In this document: piece by piece, positions 1 to 9,097 of the stretch
Position numbering within the stretch: position 1 is the stretch's first letter
How the letters are laid out: each line of letters begins with the position of its first letter
Source of the DNA: Gammaproteobacteria bacterium
Lineage (GTDB): Bacteria; Pseudomonadota; Gammaproteobacteria; Steroidobacterales; GCA-2729495
Assembly (NCBI GenBank): GCA_023383705.1
Contig: JAHDYM010000012.1
Coordinates: 1 to 56,916 of the forward strand
Length of the DNA: 56,916 nt
Direction: 5' to 3'
Made by a program: the position numbers and the translations under genes
Notes under the pieces: model-generated
The model's input: only the letters and a program-made list of their open reading frames with translations
Told to the model about the DNA's origin: nothing
Database searches by the model: none

Positions 1-787
1 CGGCCTCTTCGAGCGCCTGCAGCGACTTGACGATGCTGAAGCGCTCGATGACCTCATCCACGCGCGCCTTGCGGCGTATGCCGGCGGTGTCGACCAGCAC
101 CATGGCATGCCCATCGTGGGTGAATGGCACGCGGATGCTGTCACGGGTGGTACCGGCCTGGTCGGAAGTGAGCAGCCGCTCTTCACCGAGCAGGCGATTG
201 ATGAGCGTGGACTTGCCGACGTTGGGCCGGCCGATCACGGCGATGCGAGTGCCGGACAGGTCGGCGCCACCGGATTGCGGCTCGGCCTCCCCGGGCGGCG
301 GCAAGGCCGCGAGGATGCGCTCGCCGAGTTGTGCCAGCCGGTCGCCATGCTGGGCCGAGATGGCCACCGGCTCACCGAGGCCGAGTTCATAGAAGGCCGC
401 CGCCAGCTGCAGCGGCTCGCGGCCCTCGGCCTTGTTGATGGCGAGCACCACCGGCTTGCCGGTCTTGCGCAGGCGGGAAACGATGGCGAAATCGTCGGGT
501 AAGGGACCGGCGGCAGCCTCGACGATGAACACGATCACGTCGGCCTCGCCGACCGCGTACGCAACCTGTCGCTCGATCTGCGCGCCGAACGGATCGCTGG
601 CGTTGGCCAGCCCGCCGGTGTCGATGACGATCGCCGCGCGATCACCGATGGTGGTGTAGCCGTAGAGGCGGTCGCGCGTCAGGCCCGGCAGGTCGGCGAC
701 CAGCGCATCACGCGTGCCGGTTAGCGTATTGAACAGCGTGGACTTGCCGACGTTCGGGCGGCCAACGAGCGCAAATACCGGCAGCAC
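1..787 (-). CDS. der: Ribosome assembly GTPase Der (EngA), 3' end cut by window edge
   Basis: Der is an essential double GTPase that acts in maturation of the 50S ribosomal subunit. The visible 262 residues begin LPVFALVGRPNVGKST, the first P-loop, and run into a second G domain that has its own GRPNVGKST motif and a VDTAGIRRKARVDEVIERFS stretch typical of Der. The KH-like C-terminal domain lies outside the window. The start is a GTG at 787 with AGGGA eight bases before it; it aligns with the usual start directly before the first G domain. It is the last gene of the run below bamB (18-bp gap), as in E. coli. Confidence 0.95.
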   Translation of the reverse strand, partial: MLPVFALVGRPNVGKSTLFNTLTGTRDALVADLPGLTRDRLYGYTTIGDRAAIVIDTGGLANASDPFGAQIERQVAYAVGEADVIVFIVEAAAGPLPDDFAIVSRLRKTGKPVVLAINKAEGREPLQLAAAFYELGLGEPVAISAQHGDRLAQLGERILAALPPPGEAEPQSGGADLSGTRIAVIGRPNVGKSTLINRLLGEERLLTSDQAGTTRDSIRVPFTHDGHAMVLVDTAGIRRKARVDEVIERFSIVKSLQALEEA

Positions 788-805
788 TGCAGGTGTCCCT
801 GTGCG

Positions 806-2002
806 CTATTTCTTCACAACCTGGCGAAAAGCCGCCAGCTTGCCGCCGTCGGACTGGACATACAGGAGATCGTTGACGACCAGCGGCGCCGAGGTCACGC
901 GGCTGCTGTCGAGACGTACGCGGGCCTGTGGCTTGCCGGTCGCGGTATCGAAGAAATGCAGGTAACCCTCGAAGTCACCCACCACCACCGAGTTCTGGTA
1001 GGCAGTGGGTCCGGTGATGTCGCGGTTTTTCAGCAACTCGTGCTTCCAGAGCTCGCTGCCGGTCTGGCGCACCAGCGCGTACAGCTCGCTGCCGGCACCC
1101 GATACATAAACGTTCTCCAGGTCGGTGGCGAGGCCACCGTGGCCGGCGACCTCGCTGGTCCACAGTGCCTGTCCGGACTCGCGCGCGACGGCATTGGTCT
1201 GCCCGCCATAGCCGACGACGTAGATGTCATCGCCGACCGAACCCACGGTGGCATTGATGTCGGCCAGGCGCTCGATCTCGTTGCGACCCGAGGGCGGGTC
1301 GAGCAGCGTATCCCAGACCGGGGTGCCATCCAGCAGCTCATAGGCGGCGAGCTTGCCGTTGTCGAAACCGCAGACCACGACTTCCCCGATCACCACCGGC
1401 GCACCGGTGCCGCGCACGGTAAGACGCGGCATGCTCTGCTGTACGAACCAGCGTTGTGCGCCATCCGCGACGCCCAGCGCCGTGAGCCGGCCATCGACGG
1501 TGCGCACCAGCGCGAGGCCCGGTGCGACAGCCGGCGCCGCCAGGACTTCGCTGGACAGGGACTTGCGCCAGAGTTCCTTGCCGTCGTCGGCGGCCAGCGC
1601 GATGACCTCGCCGTTGCTCGAGCCCAGCACCACCACCTTGCCGTCGGTGGCCGGCCCGCCGGAAAGCTGCAGCCCGGTCTCGCTCCGCCAGAGCCGTTTG
1701 CCCTTGACCGCCTCGAATGCGCTGACCCGGCCATCGTGAGCGGCAGCGAAAATGCGCGAGCCGTCCGAGGCCGGCGCGAGCGCCAGGCGCAGGAACTCCG
1801 TTTCGTCACCGAGCCCGGCCGACCAGGCCTTCTTGATCTTTATCGTCGACTTGAAATCCGGCAATTCAACCGGCGCATCCGGCTCATCATCATCGCCACC
1901 GAACAGGCTGCAGCCGGTGATCGGCAACGTGCCCGCCGCGAGCAGCGCACCGAGCATCAGCGTGCGCAGGGTTCTGCCGAACAGGCCGGCGCCGGAACGC
2001 AT
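806..2002 (-). CDS. bamB: Outer membrane assembly lipoprotein BamB
   Basis: BamB is the beta-propeller lipoprotein of the BAM complex, which folds beta-barrel proteins into the outer membrane. The 398-residue product has a lipoprotein signal peptide ending PITGC, so Cys31 would be lipidated. PQQ-like propeller blades follow, with repeated DGKELW, ESGQALW and TGSELW units. An ATG at 2002 overlaps the yfgM stop as TGATG; a GTG one codon earlier (2005) is also possible. It lies between yfgM and der, the conserved gammaproteobacterial order. The length is close to E. coli BamB (392 residues). Confidence 0.93.
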   Translation of the reverse strand: MRSGAGLFGRTLRTLMLGALLAAGTLPITGCSLFGGDDDEPDAPVELPDFKSTIKIKKAWSAGLGDETEFLRLALAPASDGSRIFAAAHDGRVSAFEAVKGKRLWRSETGLQLSGGPATDGKVVVLGSSNGEVIALAADDGKELWRKSLSSEVLAAPAVAPGLALVRTVDGRLTALGVADGAQRWFVQQSMPRLTVRGTGAPVVIGEVVVCGFDNGKLAAYELLDGTPVWDTLLDPPSGRNEIERLADINATVGSVGDDIYVVGYGGQTNAVARESGQALWTSEVAGHGGLATDLENVYVSGAGSELYALVRQTGSELWKHELLKNRDITGPTAYQNSVVVGDFEGYLHFFDTATGKPQARVRLDSSRVTSAPLVVNDLLYVQSDGGKLAAFRQVVKK

Positions 2003-2703
2003 CACTTCGCCGGCACGCCATCGGCCGCGGCAGCCGGCAGGCCGGAGGCCGCAGCCAGGTCGGCAGCCGTACCGCCGAGCTCATCCAGCTTGGCGGTGAC
2101 ATAGGCCATGTCGAGCACGGCGGCGGCGGACTCGCCATTGAGCGCCTGCTCGTATTCGCTGCGTGCTTCCGGCAGCTTGCCCATCGCGTAATACACGTCA
2201 CCGCGAACATCGTGGAACAGCGGCGTGAAGGCGCCGGTGCCGGACACATCCAGAACCTTGAGGGCATCCTCGTGCCGGTCGCCCGAACTCAGCAGGCGGG
2301 CCAGCCGCAGGCGCGCGATGTGGCGGATCTCGTCGGCATCGGCCTCGTCGACCACCAGCTGCAACTGCGCGATCGCCTCGTCCGGCTTGCTGCGCAACAC
2401 GTACAGCCCGGCCATCGACAGCCGGCCCTGGTCGAGGTAAGGCGAGGATGCGAACTCGCTTTCAAGCTCCTTGAGCTGCCCGGCCGCCACGTCGACCTGC
2501 TGCCCGCGGACCGATTGCAGCAACTGGTCGTAAAGCGCCGAGGCCGCCTCGGCGCGCTGCTCCTGGTAGCGCTGCCACTGGTTCCAGCCGAACAGCCCGC
2601 CGAGTCCCAGCACCACACCGGCAATGAGAAAGGGCACGTTCTCCCGCAACCAGCCCTTGACCCGGGTTGCCTGTTGATCGTCTGTCAGAAAATCATCTTC
2701 CAC
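2002..2703 (-). CDS. yfgM: YfgM-like ancillary SecYEG translocon subunit
   Basis: YfgM-family proteins are anchored in the inner membrane and carry periplasmic tetratricopeptide repeats; in E. coli YfgM works with PpiD at the SecYEG translocon. The 233-residue product has a short charged cytoplasmic tail, one membrane helix at about residues 25-42 (PFLIAGVVLGLGGLFGW) and then alpha-helical repeats rich in Ala and Leu. The start is GTG (GTG GAA GAT GAT) with AGGA about eight bases upstream. Its stop overlaps the bamB start, so the two are translationally coupled. Confidence 0.85.
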   Translation of the reverse strand: MEDDFLTDDQQATRVKGWLRENVPFLIAGVVLGLGGLFGWNQWQRYQEQRAEAASALYDQLLQSVRGQQVDVAAGQLKELESEFASSPYLDQGRLSMAGLYVLRSKPDEAIAQLQLVVDEADADEIRHIARLRLARLLSSGDRHEDALKVLDVSGTGAFTPLFHDVRGDVYYAMGKLPEARSEYEQALNGESAAAVLDMAYVTAKLDELGGTAADLAAASGLPAAAADGVPAK

Positions 2704-2732
2704 GGCGCGTTCCTGTCACTGCATTGCTGTCA

Positions 2733-4013
2733 TCAGGGCCGGGCGCGCAGGTGTACTGCGATCGCATCAGCCAGCCCGGCCATCGGTACTGTGGTCTGCT
2801 CGATCTCGGCCCGCAAGGCCTTGACGACTGCCGTACCGCTGGCCACCTCATCCTCGCCGAGCAACACGGCAACCGTCGCGCCGCTGCGGTCGGCACGCTT
2901 CATCTGCGACTTGAAGCTGCCGCCACCGCAGTTGGTCTCGACGCGCAGGGCGCCGGCGCCATCGCGCAGGCTCTCGGCGATGCGGAAGGCGGTACGGGTG
3001 GCCGCCTGGCCCACCGCAACCACATAGACATCCGGAACCCGGTAAGGGGCGCCAAGGCCGGCCAGGGCGTACAACTCCACCAGCCGCTCGAGGCCGATGG
3101 CAAAGCCGATGGCCGGGGTCGGCTCGCCGCCCAGGTGCTCAACCAGCCCATCATACCTGCCACCGGCGCAGACTGCCCCCTGCGTACCGAGACGGTCGGT
3201 CACCCACTCGAAAACGGTGCGTCCGTAGTAATCCAGCCCGCGCACCAGGCGCGGGTTGACCACATACGGCACGCCGGCATCGTCGAGCAGGGCGCGCAGG
3301 CCATTGAAATGCGCTTCGGACTCCGCATCGAGGTACTGGGTAAGCCGGGGGGCATCGGCAATCAGCCCCTGCATGTCCGGGTTCTTGCTGTCGAGGATGC
3401 GCAGCGGGTTGCGCTCCAGGCGCCGGCGGCTGTCTTCATCCAGTTGATCGAAACGGGTACGGAAGTAGGCCGTCAGGTCGGCGCGGTACTGCACGCGGGA
3501 TTCAGTCGTGCCCAGCGTGTTGATCTGCAGGCTGACGTGCTCGATGCGCAGCAGGCGCCAGATCCGTGCCAGCATGATGATGAGTTCCGCATCGATATCC
3601 GGCCCGCTGTAGCCGAGCGCCTCGACATCGAACTGGTGGAACTGCCGGTAACGGCCCTTCTGCGGTTTCTCGTAGCGGAACATCGGACCGGTCGACCAGA
3701 ACTTCTGCCGCTGGTTGCGCAGCAGCCCATGCTCCATGCACGCGCGGACGATGCCGGCCGTGGCTTCCGGACGCAGCGTGATCGACATGCCGTTGCGGTC
3801 GTCGAAGCTGTACATCTCCTTCTCGACGATGTCGGTGACTTCACCGATCGAGCGCTTGAACAGCTCGGTGCGCTCGACGATGGGCACGCGGATTTCCTGG
3901 TAGCCGTAATCGAGCAACACGCCGCGGATGGTGCCTTCCACGTGTTGCCAGAGCGCGGAATCCGGCGGCAGCACATCGCCCATGCCACGGATCGCCTGTA
4001 TCTGTTCTTGCAT
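2733..4013 (-). CDS. hisS: Histidyl-tRNA synthetase
   Basis: HisRS charges tRNA-His. The 426-residue product has the class II fold: an N-terminal [11 protein letters not shown] stretch, motif 2 region [20 protein letters not shown], the histidine-binding [16 protein letters not shown], motif 3 [14 protein letters not shown], and a C-terminal anticodon-binding domain. The length matches E. coli HisRS (424). The start is ATG. It sits between rodZ (9-bp gap) and yfgM. In E. coli ispG separates rodZ and hisS; it is absent here. Confidence 0.97.
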   Translation of the reverse strand: MQEQIQAIRGMGDVLPPDSALWQHVEGTIRGVLLDYGYQEIRVPIVERTELFKRSIGEVTDIVEKEMYSFDDRNGMSITLRPEATAGIVRACMEHGLLRNQRQKFWSTGPMFRYEKPQKGRYRQFHQFDVEALGYSGPDIDAELIIMLARIWRLLRIEHVSLQINTLGTTESRVQYRADLTAYFRTRFDQLDEDSRRRLERNPLRILDSKNPDMQGLIADAPRLTQYLDAESEAHFNGLRALLDDAGVPYVVNPRLVRGLDYYGRTVFEWVTDRLGTQGAVCAGGRYDGLVEHLGGEPTPAIGFAIGLERLVELYALAGLGAPYRVPDVYVVAVGQAATRTAFRIAESLRDGAGALRVETNCGGGSFKSQMKRADRSGATVAVLLGEDEVASGTAVVKALRAEIEQTTVPMAGLADAIAVHLRARP

Positions 4014-4022
4014 GCCTGCTCT

Positions 4023-4844
4023 CTACCGGGCCAGGGATTCGATGCGGAAACGGGCCACGTTGCTGCCGGGTGCACGGGCATCGTCCGGCACCGGCCAGGG
4101 CTGGCCATCGACACTCAGGCGCACACCCGGTGCATTGCCGAGCGCCAGCGTATAGGGCGGCTGGCCACCGAGCACATGGCGGCTGCCGGCCGGCTGCTCA
4201 CCGGACAACAGGCGGCCGGAACTGTCGCTGATATCCACCCAGGAGGCCGCCTGGAACTCGATCACCAGCTTGCCGGCCTCGGCAGATGGTGCCGGTGCTG
4301 CCGGTGGTGCAGCCACCGTCGCCGTCGGGGCGGCGGCCGGCGGCGTGATGAGCTCGACCGGAACAGCGGTTTCCGCACCCGGTCCGGATACTGCTGCCGG
4401 CGGTGCGCTGCCCTCGTCGCCGGAGCGGAAGACCATGAACAACAGCAGCAGGAAGACGAGCACACCGGCAATGGTCAGTCCGCCGGGAATCCGCAGCGCT
4501 GTCGCCGGCAGTTCCTCGCGCTCGCGCACCAGCTGCGGCGGCACCGTCGAGGCCGGATCCGCCTGCCGGTAGGCATCCAGCACCGACTGTTCCGGCAGGC
4601 CCAGCAGGCCCGCGTAGGCCTTCAGGTACCCGCGCACGAAGACCGGTGCGCCCAGCGCCTCGTAGCGATCGTCCTCGATGGCCCTGAGCATCGATTCCTC
4701 CAGGTGCAGCCGCTCGCCCACCTGCTCGATCGTCAGCGCGCGGGCCTTGCGCGCCGAGCGCAGGCGCGCACCGAGGGAAAGCGCGGTATCACTGCGGGGA
4801 TCTGCAGGGGTGGACGGCACGACGGGGGCCTGCACTTCGCTCAA
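4023..4844 (-). CDS. rodZ: RodZ-like cytoskeletal/HTH membrane protein
   Basis: RodZ links the MreB actin cytoskeleton to the cell-wall elongation machinery. The product has an N-terminal helix-turn-helix of the HTH_25 type (SLGARLRSARKARALTIEQV to VRGYLKAYAGLLGL), a Pro/Glu linker, one membrane helix (IAGVLVFLLLLFMVF), a Pro/Ala-rich periplasmic linker and a C-terminal DUF4115-like domain. The open frame runs further upstream into pilF without family similarity. I prefer a TTG at 4844, which overlaps the pilF stop as TTGA (273 residues); a GTG at 4835 is an alternative. The place next to hisS supports the call. Confidence 0.85.
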   Translation of the reverse strand: MSEVQAPVVPSTPADPRSDTALSLGARLRSARKARALTIEQVGERLHLEESMLRAIEDDRYEALGAPVFVRGYLKAYAGLLGLPEQSVLDAYRQADPASTVPPQLVREREELPATALRIPGGLTIAGVLVFLLLLFMVFRSGDEGSAPPAAVSGPGAETAVPVELITPPAAAPTATVAAPPAAPAPSAEAGKLVIEFQAASWVDISDSSGRLLSGEQPAGSRHVLGGQPPYTLALGNAPGVRLSVDGQPWPVPDDARAPGSNVARFRIESLAR

Positions 4845-5608
4845 GGCTTCGACCCATGCAACAGCCGGACTTCGCCGGAACCGGGAAACTGCTTTTGCAG
4901 GGCATCGGCATAGCGGTTGGCTGCAACCGTATCGTTCAGCGCCCGCTCGACACGTACGGCGAGCCACAGACCTGCCGGCGATGGCGGGGCGATGTCCAGG
5001 TAGCGTTCGATGAAGGCCCGCGCCTGCATCGCCGCACCACCATCGAGGGTGACCTCGGCCAGCTGGAACAGCGCATCGCCGTAATTCGGGTTTTCCATCA
5101 GCGCGGCACGCAGGTAGCGCTCGGCGAGCAGCAGGTCGACGCTCTTCGCGCAGATGCCGGCGTTGGTGTTCAGCATGGCACGGTTGGCGGCACTGACCGA
5201 CAGCGGGATGGCCAGGGCCTTGTCGAAGATCCGCAGTGCCTCCCTCGGCTCACGCTTGCGCTGGCAGGTAAACACCGCCAGTGCGTTCAGGTTGTCGGGA
5301 TTCTGCGGCTGGAGATCCGCCGCACGCCTGTAGTGGCGTTCGGCACCGGCCGGATCTTCCAGCCGCTCGAAAACCACGCCGAGTGCGGCGTGCGCCGTGG
5401 CCAGGCCCGGATCCAGCCTGATGGCGGTTTCCAGCTTGCTGCGCGCGAGTTGCAGCTTGTCCTGGCGCAGATAGCCGATGCCCAGCTGCATGTTGTACTC
5501 GGCAGCTTCCGTGGGCGAACTCGGCGCCGGCTGCTTGCCCGTGGTGGTGGTCACGCATCCGGCCAGGGCCAGTGCCAGCAGCGCAATGATGACTGTCAGT
5601 TGTGCCAT
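4841..5608 (-). CDS. pilF: Type IV pilus biogenesis/stability lipoprotein PilF (PilW)
   Basis: PilF/PilW is the pilotin that places the PilQ secretin in the outer membrane. The 255-residue product has a lipoprotein signal with cysteine 18 in ALALAGC, followed by TPR repeats (YNMQLGIGYLRQDKLQLARS, ALGVVFERLEDPAGAERHYR, ALFQLAEVTLDGGAAMQARA). Its start overlaps the end of rlmN by 13 bases and its stop overlaps rodZ. The order rlmN-pilF-rodZ is typical of pilus-bearing gammaproteobacteria. No other pilus genes are in the window. Confidence 0.9.
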   Translation of the reverse strand: MAQLTVIIALLALALAGCVTTTTGKQPAPSSPTEAAEYNMQLGIGYLRQDKLQLARSKLETAIRLDPGLATAHAALGVVFERLEDPAGAERHYRRAADLQPQNPDNLNALAVFTCQRKREPREALRIFDKALAIPLSVSAANRAMLNTNAGICAKSVDLLLAERYLRAALMENPNYGDALFQLAEVTLDGGAAMQARAFIERYLDIAPPSPAGLWLAVRVERALNDTVAANRYADALQKQFPGSGEVRLLHGSKP

Positions 5609-6714
5609 GTGACCTCATGCAGCCTGGTGCCCAGCGGCACCCGTACCCGGTTGTTGACCTGGCCGGCCAGCTGTCCGCAGGCTGCCGCAATGTCATCACC
5701 CCGCGTGCGCCGGGTGATGGTCATGATGCCGGCATTGATCAGGATATCGCGGAAGCGCTCCAGCGCCGCGCCTGAAGAACGGCGATAGCCGCTGCCGGGA
5801 AACGGATTGAAGGGAATCAGGTTGAGCTTGGCCGGCCGGTTGGCGAGTAGCCTGACCAGCGCGCGCGCATGGCTCTCGGCATCATTCACGCCGGCGAGCA
5901 TCACGTACTCGAAGGTTATACCGACAGCGTTGGTGGCCTCGGCATAGTCCCAGCAGGCATCCAGCAGCTCGGCGATCGGATGCCGGCGGTTGATCGGCAC
6001 CAGCTGACTGCGCAGTTCGTCATCGGGCGCGTGCAGGGAGACTGCCAGGGCGACATTGCTCTCCTGCGCCAGCTTGCGGATCTGCGGCACCAGGCCGGAA
6101 GTACTCACGGTCACGCGCCGGCGCGACAGCTGGAAACCCAGGTCATCGATGAGCACCGAGCAGGCCTGCACCACCGGCCGGAAATTGGCCAGCGGTTCAC
6201 CCATACCCATGAAGACGATGTTGGTGATCCGCGAGCGGCCCTCGACCAGGCCGAGCTGGCGCGTGGCGATGACCACCTGCGCGATGATCTCGGCCGCCGT
6301 CAGGTTGCGATTGAAGCCCTGGCGGCCGGTGGCGCAGAAGGAACAGTCGAGTGCACACCCGACCTGCGAGGAGACACACAGCGTGCCGCGTCCCTCCTCC
6401 GGGATGAATACCGTTTCGACCAGCTGGCCGGAACCGACCCGCAGCCGCCACTTCACGGTGCCATCGGCTGACTCCTGGCAGGCATCGATTTCCGGCAGGC
6501 TGAAGTCCGCCACCAGCGCCAGGCGCTCGCGCAACGCCACCGACATGTCGGTCATGGCCGCAGGGTCGAGTACCCCGCGGCCATACATCCAGCGCATCAG
6601 CTGCCGGGCACGAAACGGCTTCTCGCCATAGCCGGCAAAGACCTGCTCAAGCTCCGCCCGCGGCAGGCCCAGCAGGGCCTGCCGCGGAGCAGCCGTTTGA
6701 ACCGGTCCGCTCAC
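5596..6714 (-). CDS. rlmN: Dual-specificity RNA methyltransferase RlmN
   Basis: RlmN is a radical-SAM enzyme that makes 2-methyladenosine at A2503 of 23S rRNA and at A37 of some tRNAs. The 372-residue product has the radical-SAM cluster motif CALDCSFCATG, a Cys in GTLCVSSQVG, and the C-terminal catalytic Cys in GDDIAAACGQLAG that forms the methyl-carrying covalent intermediate. The start is GTG (GTG AGC GGA CCG), six bases after the ndk stop. Confidence 0.97.
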   Translation of the reverse strand: MSGPVQTAAPRQALLGLPRAELEQVFAGYGEKPFRARQLMRWMYGRGVLDPAAMTDMSVALRERLALVADFSLPEIDACQESADGTVKWRLRVGSGQLVETVFIPEEGRGTLCVSSQVGCALDCSFCATGRQGFNRNLTAAEIIAQVVIATRQLGLVEGRSRITNIVFMGMGEPLANFRPVVQACSVLIDDLGFQLSRRRVTVSTSGLVPQIRKLAQESNVALAVSLHAPDDELRSQLVPINRRHPIAELLDACWDYAEATNAVGITFEYVMLAGVNDAESHARALVRLLANRPAKLNLIPFNPFPGSGYRRSSGAALERFRDILINAGIMTITRRTRGDDIAAACGQLAGQVNNRVRVPLGTRLHEVTWHN

Positions 6715-6720
6715 CAGCGC

Positions 6721-7152
6721 TTACCGGGTCCGCGGGCAGATGTCGGCCTGGGCAAAGAAGAAGCTGATCTCCTGCCGGGCGGTTTCTGCCGCATCCGAAC
6801 CGTGTACGACGTTCTCCTCGATGCTGGCGGCAAAATCCCTGCGGATCGTGCCGGGATCAGCCTTCTTCGGATCGGTCGCGCCCATGATGCGACGATGCGC
6901 CTCGATGGCGTTCTCGCCCTCGAGCACCTGCGCGATCACCGGACCCGTGGTCATGTAGTTGACGAGGTCGCGATAGAAGGGCCGCTCGCGATGCACCGCA
7001 TAGAACGCCTCCGCCTGCGCCGTACTCAGGTGCAGCATGCGCGCCGCAATGACCTTCAGGCCGGCCTGTTCAAAGCGGCGATAGACCTCGCCGATCAGGT
7101 TCTTCTGTACGCCATCGGGCTTGATGATGGAAAGCGTGCGTTCGATCGTCAT
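6721..7152 (-). CDS. ndk: Nucleoside diphosphate kinase
   Basis: Ndk balances NTP pools by phosphate transfer through a phosphohistidine. The 143-residue product is full length and begins [20 protein letters not shown]; the active-site histidine lies in [12 protein letters not shown]. It sits between iscA and rlmN in the minus-strand run. rnk, a regulator family originally named for its effect on Ndk levels, lies 9 kb away. Confidence 0.97.
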   Translation of the reverse strand: MTIERTLSIIKPDGVQKNLIGEVYRRFEQAGLKVIAARMLHLSTAQAEAFYAVHRERPFYRDLVNYMTTGPVIAQVLEGENAIEAHRRIMGATDPKKADPGTIRRDFAASIEENVVHGSDAAETARQEISFFFAQADICPRTR

Positions 7153-7179
7153 GGATGCTCCAGTACTCGCAGATTGTTG

Positions 7180-7521
7180 TCAGACAGAAAAACTTTCGCC
7201 GCAGCCACACTCGCCCCTGGCGTTGGGGTTGCGGAAACGGAAGGCCTCGTTGAGGCCCTCGCGTACAAAATCGACTTCGGTGCCGTCGATGACGGCCAGC
7301 GCCTCGCGGTCGATGACGACCTGCACGCCGGCCTGTTCGAAGACCACGTCCTCCGGGGTCACCGACTCCGCGACACTGACCACATAGGCCATGCCCGAGC
7401 AGCCGGTGCGGCGGATGCCGATGCGCAGTCCCACCCCGGCTGCCGCCGCAGTCCCGGGGCTGCCAATGAACGCGCGCGCGCGTTTCAGGGCGTTCTCAGT
7501 CAGTACGACCGCCACCTTCAT
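7180..7521 (-). CDS. iscA: A-type iron-sulfur carrier IscA
   Basis: IscA/ErpA proteins carry Fe-S clusters from scaffold to apo-target. The 113-residue product has the three invariant cysteines: Cys41 in RTGCSGMAYV, and Cys105 and Cys107 in the C-terminal GECGCGES. The frame stays open far upstream, but the family match starts at MKVAVVLTENALK. That ATG (7521) overlaps the stop of the IscU-like gene as ATGA, so the two are coupled. IscA and ErpA cannot be told apart with certainty; the isc context favours IscA. Confidence 0.92.
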   Translation of the reverse strand: MKVAVVLTENALKRARAFIGSPGTAAAAGVGLRIGIRRTGCSGMAYVVSVAESVTPEDVVFEQAGVQVVIDREALAVIDGTEVDFVREGLNEAFRFRNPNARGECGCGESFSV

Positions 7522-7916
7522 TCCTCTTGCAAGGGAGTCCGCTGGCCGCCATTGTCCCAAGCCGCCAAGCACTTGCGCAAGGCATCCTGGATGAACAGCA
7601 GCCGGCCGGTCTTCCCTGCGGGCACCGACAGCGGCGCCCGCAGGGCCAGGGGGTCGAAAGCCTCGAGTTCCGCCCGGCTGCGGCCGTCCAGCATTTCCGC
7701 CGCCAGGCTGCAGGCGGCGATGGTGTGCGGGCAGCCCCAGGCCTGCCAGGCCAGCGCCACCACCCGCCCGGCATCCACGCGCAGCTGGAAGCGCACCAGG
7801 GCGCCCTGCTCGACGGAGCCGCCCTCGCCCTGCACCGCCATGCCGGGGCCCGCCGCCAGCGGCCCGGCGTGCCGGGGCGCGGCGAAATGCCGCGCAACCT
7901 CGCTGGAATAGTCCAT
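7518..7916 (-). CDS. Divergent IscU-like Fe-S scaffold protein
   Basis: The 132-residue product aligns with IscU along its length: it begins YSSEVARHFAAPRHAGPL and has WGCPHTIAACSLAAEMLDG where IscU has YGCGSAIASSSL. Only one of the three IscU cluster cysteines is clearly kept (Cys62). The ACGD segment with the first Cys and the Asp is replaced by SVEQGALVRF, and the His-Cys pair near the C terminus is missing, although Cys69 and Cys116 lie elsewhere. It sits four bases from iscS and overlaps iscA. It could be a scaffold with other ligands, a degenerate scaffold or a desulfurase partner. Confidence 0.75.
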   Translation of the reverse strand: MDYSSEVARHFAAPRHAGPLAAGPGMAVQGEGGSVEQGALVRFQLRVDAGRVVALAWQAWGCPHTIAACSLAAEMLDGRSRAELEAFDPLALRAPLSVPAGKTGRLLFIQDALRKCLAAWDNGGQRTPLQEE

Positions 7917-7919
7917 CCC

Positions 7920-9095
7920 TCAGCCCCCCGCCACCCTGAGGGGACTGAAGCTGCGCAGCTTCCGCACGGCCTGCGCCACCCGCTCGAGGGCGAAATCGAC
8001 CTCGGCTGCGGTGGTCGTGCGGCCGAAGGAGAAGCGTATGGAAGCCTGCGCCAGGGCCGCCGAACGGCCCAGCGCGCGCAGCACCGGGGAGGCTTCGTTG
8101 GCGAGGCTGGTGCAGGCCGAGCCGCTGGCCACACACAGCTCGCCGAGACTGTAGAAGAGGCTTTCGCCCTCCACGCCTTCGATGCTCACGTTGAGGATAT
8201 GGCCGCTGCGCTGCTGCACATGCCCGTTCAGCAGCACGCCCGGCATTTGCTGCAGGCCGGTCCAGAGGCGGTCACGCAGGGCCCGCGTGTGGGCAACCTC
8301 CACCGGCAGCCGTTGTGCAGCGAGGCTGAAGGCCTCGCCCATGCCGGCAATCTGGTGCGTCGCCAGCGTACCCGGACGCAGGCCCCGCTCCTGGCCACCG
8401 CCGAACAGCAGCGGCGCCACGCGCCGTACATGCGCCTGGTCGATGAACAGCGCACCGACACCCTTGGGGCCATACAGCTTGTGCGCCGACAGCGAGAGCA
8501 GGTCGATCTGCTGGGCACGCACGTCGATCGGTTCGCGGCCGGCGCCCTGCGCCGCATCCACGTGCAGCAGCACCGCATGCCGCCGGCAGATCGCGCCGAT
8601 CGCGGCGATGTCCTGGATCACGCCCGTCTCGTTGTTCACCTGCATCAGCGAGACCAGCACCGTGTCGGGTTCGAGCGCGGCCTCGACCGCGGCGGGTGCG
8701 ACCAGGCCATCGGCGTCGGGCCGCAGCCAGGTGATGCGCCAGCCCCGCGCGGCCAGGTGCCGGCAGCTCTCGATGACCGCCTTGTGTTCGGTGAGCGCGG
8801 TGACCAGGTGCCGTCCGCGCGCCTCGCGGAATTGCGCCACACCGATGATGGCCAGGTTGTCGGACTCGGTCGCACCGGAGGTGAAGACCAGTTCGTCCGG
8901 GCGGGCATTGATCAGTGCCGCCACCTGTGCACGCGCCTTCTCCACCAGCGCCTGCGCGACACGCCCCGCCGCATGGCCGAGCGCGGCAGGATTCCCCGCG
9001 AGTTCCGGCCGGGCCAGGCAATCGGTCATCAGGGCCAGCACGGCCGGGTCCACCGGCGTGCTCGCCGCGTAATCGAGGTAGACCGGCAGCTGCAT
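7920..9095 (-). CDS. iscS: Cysteine desulfurase IscS-like
   Basis: IscS is a PLP enzyme that takes sulfur from cysteine for Fe-S clusters and tRNA thiolation. The 391-residue product starts QLPVYLDYAASTPVDP. It has the PLP-binding His in TEHKAVIES, the PLP lysine 206 in SLSAHKLYGPKG, and the persulfide cysteine 328 in ASGSACTS within the mobile loop of class I desulfurases. It follows trmJ by two bases. iscR, hscB, hscA and fdx, which complete the E. coli isc operon, are not here. Confidence 0.93.
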   Translation of the reverse strand: MQLPVYLDYAASTPVDPAVLALMTDCLARPELAGNPAALGHAAGRVAQALVEKARAQVAALINARPDELVFTSGATESDNLAIIGVAQFREARGRHLVTALTEHKAVIESCRHLAARGWRITWLRPDADGLVAPAAVEAALEPDTVLVSLMQVNNETGVIQDIAAIGAICRRHAVLLHVDAAQGAGREPIDVRAQQIDLLSLSAHKLYGPKGVGALFIDQAHVRRVAPLLFGGGQERGLRPGTLATHQIAGMGEAFSLAAQRLPVEVAHTRALRDRLWTGLQQMPGVLLNGHVQQRSGHILNVSIEGVEGESLFYSLGELCVASGSACTSLANEASPVLRALGRSAALAQASIRFSFGRTTTAAEVDFALERVAQAVRKLRSFSPLRVAGG

Positions 9096-9097
9096 GT

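Noticed and set aside
2667..4913. Long plus-strand open frame (748 codons) opposite hisS and rodZ
   Set aside because: It is the antisense of genes with clear family motifs; high GC keeps such frames open. It shows no recognisable motifs.
7180..8136. A 318-codon frame read as one protein ending in IscA
   Set aside because: Only the last 113 codons match a family; the upstream part is out of frame with the IscU-like and iscS genes, which have their own coupled starts.
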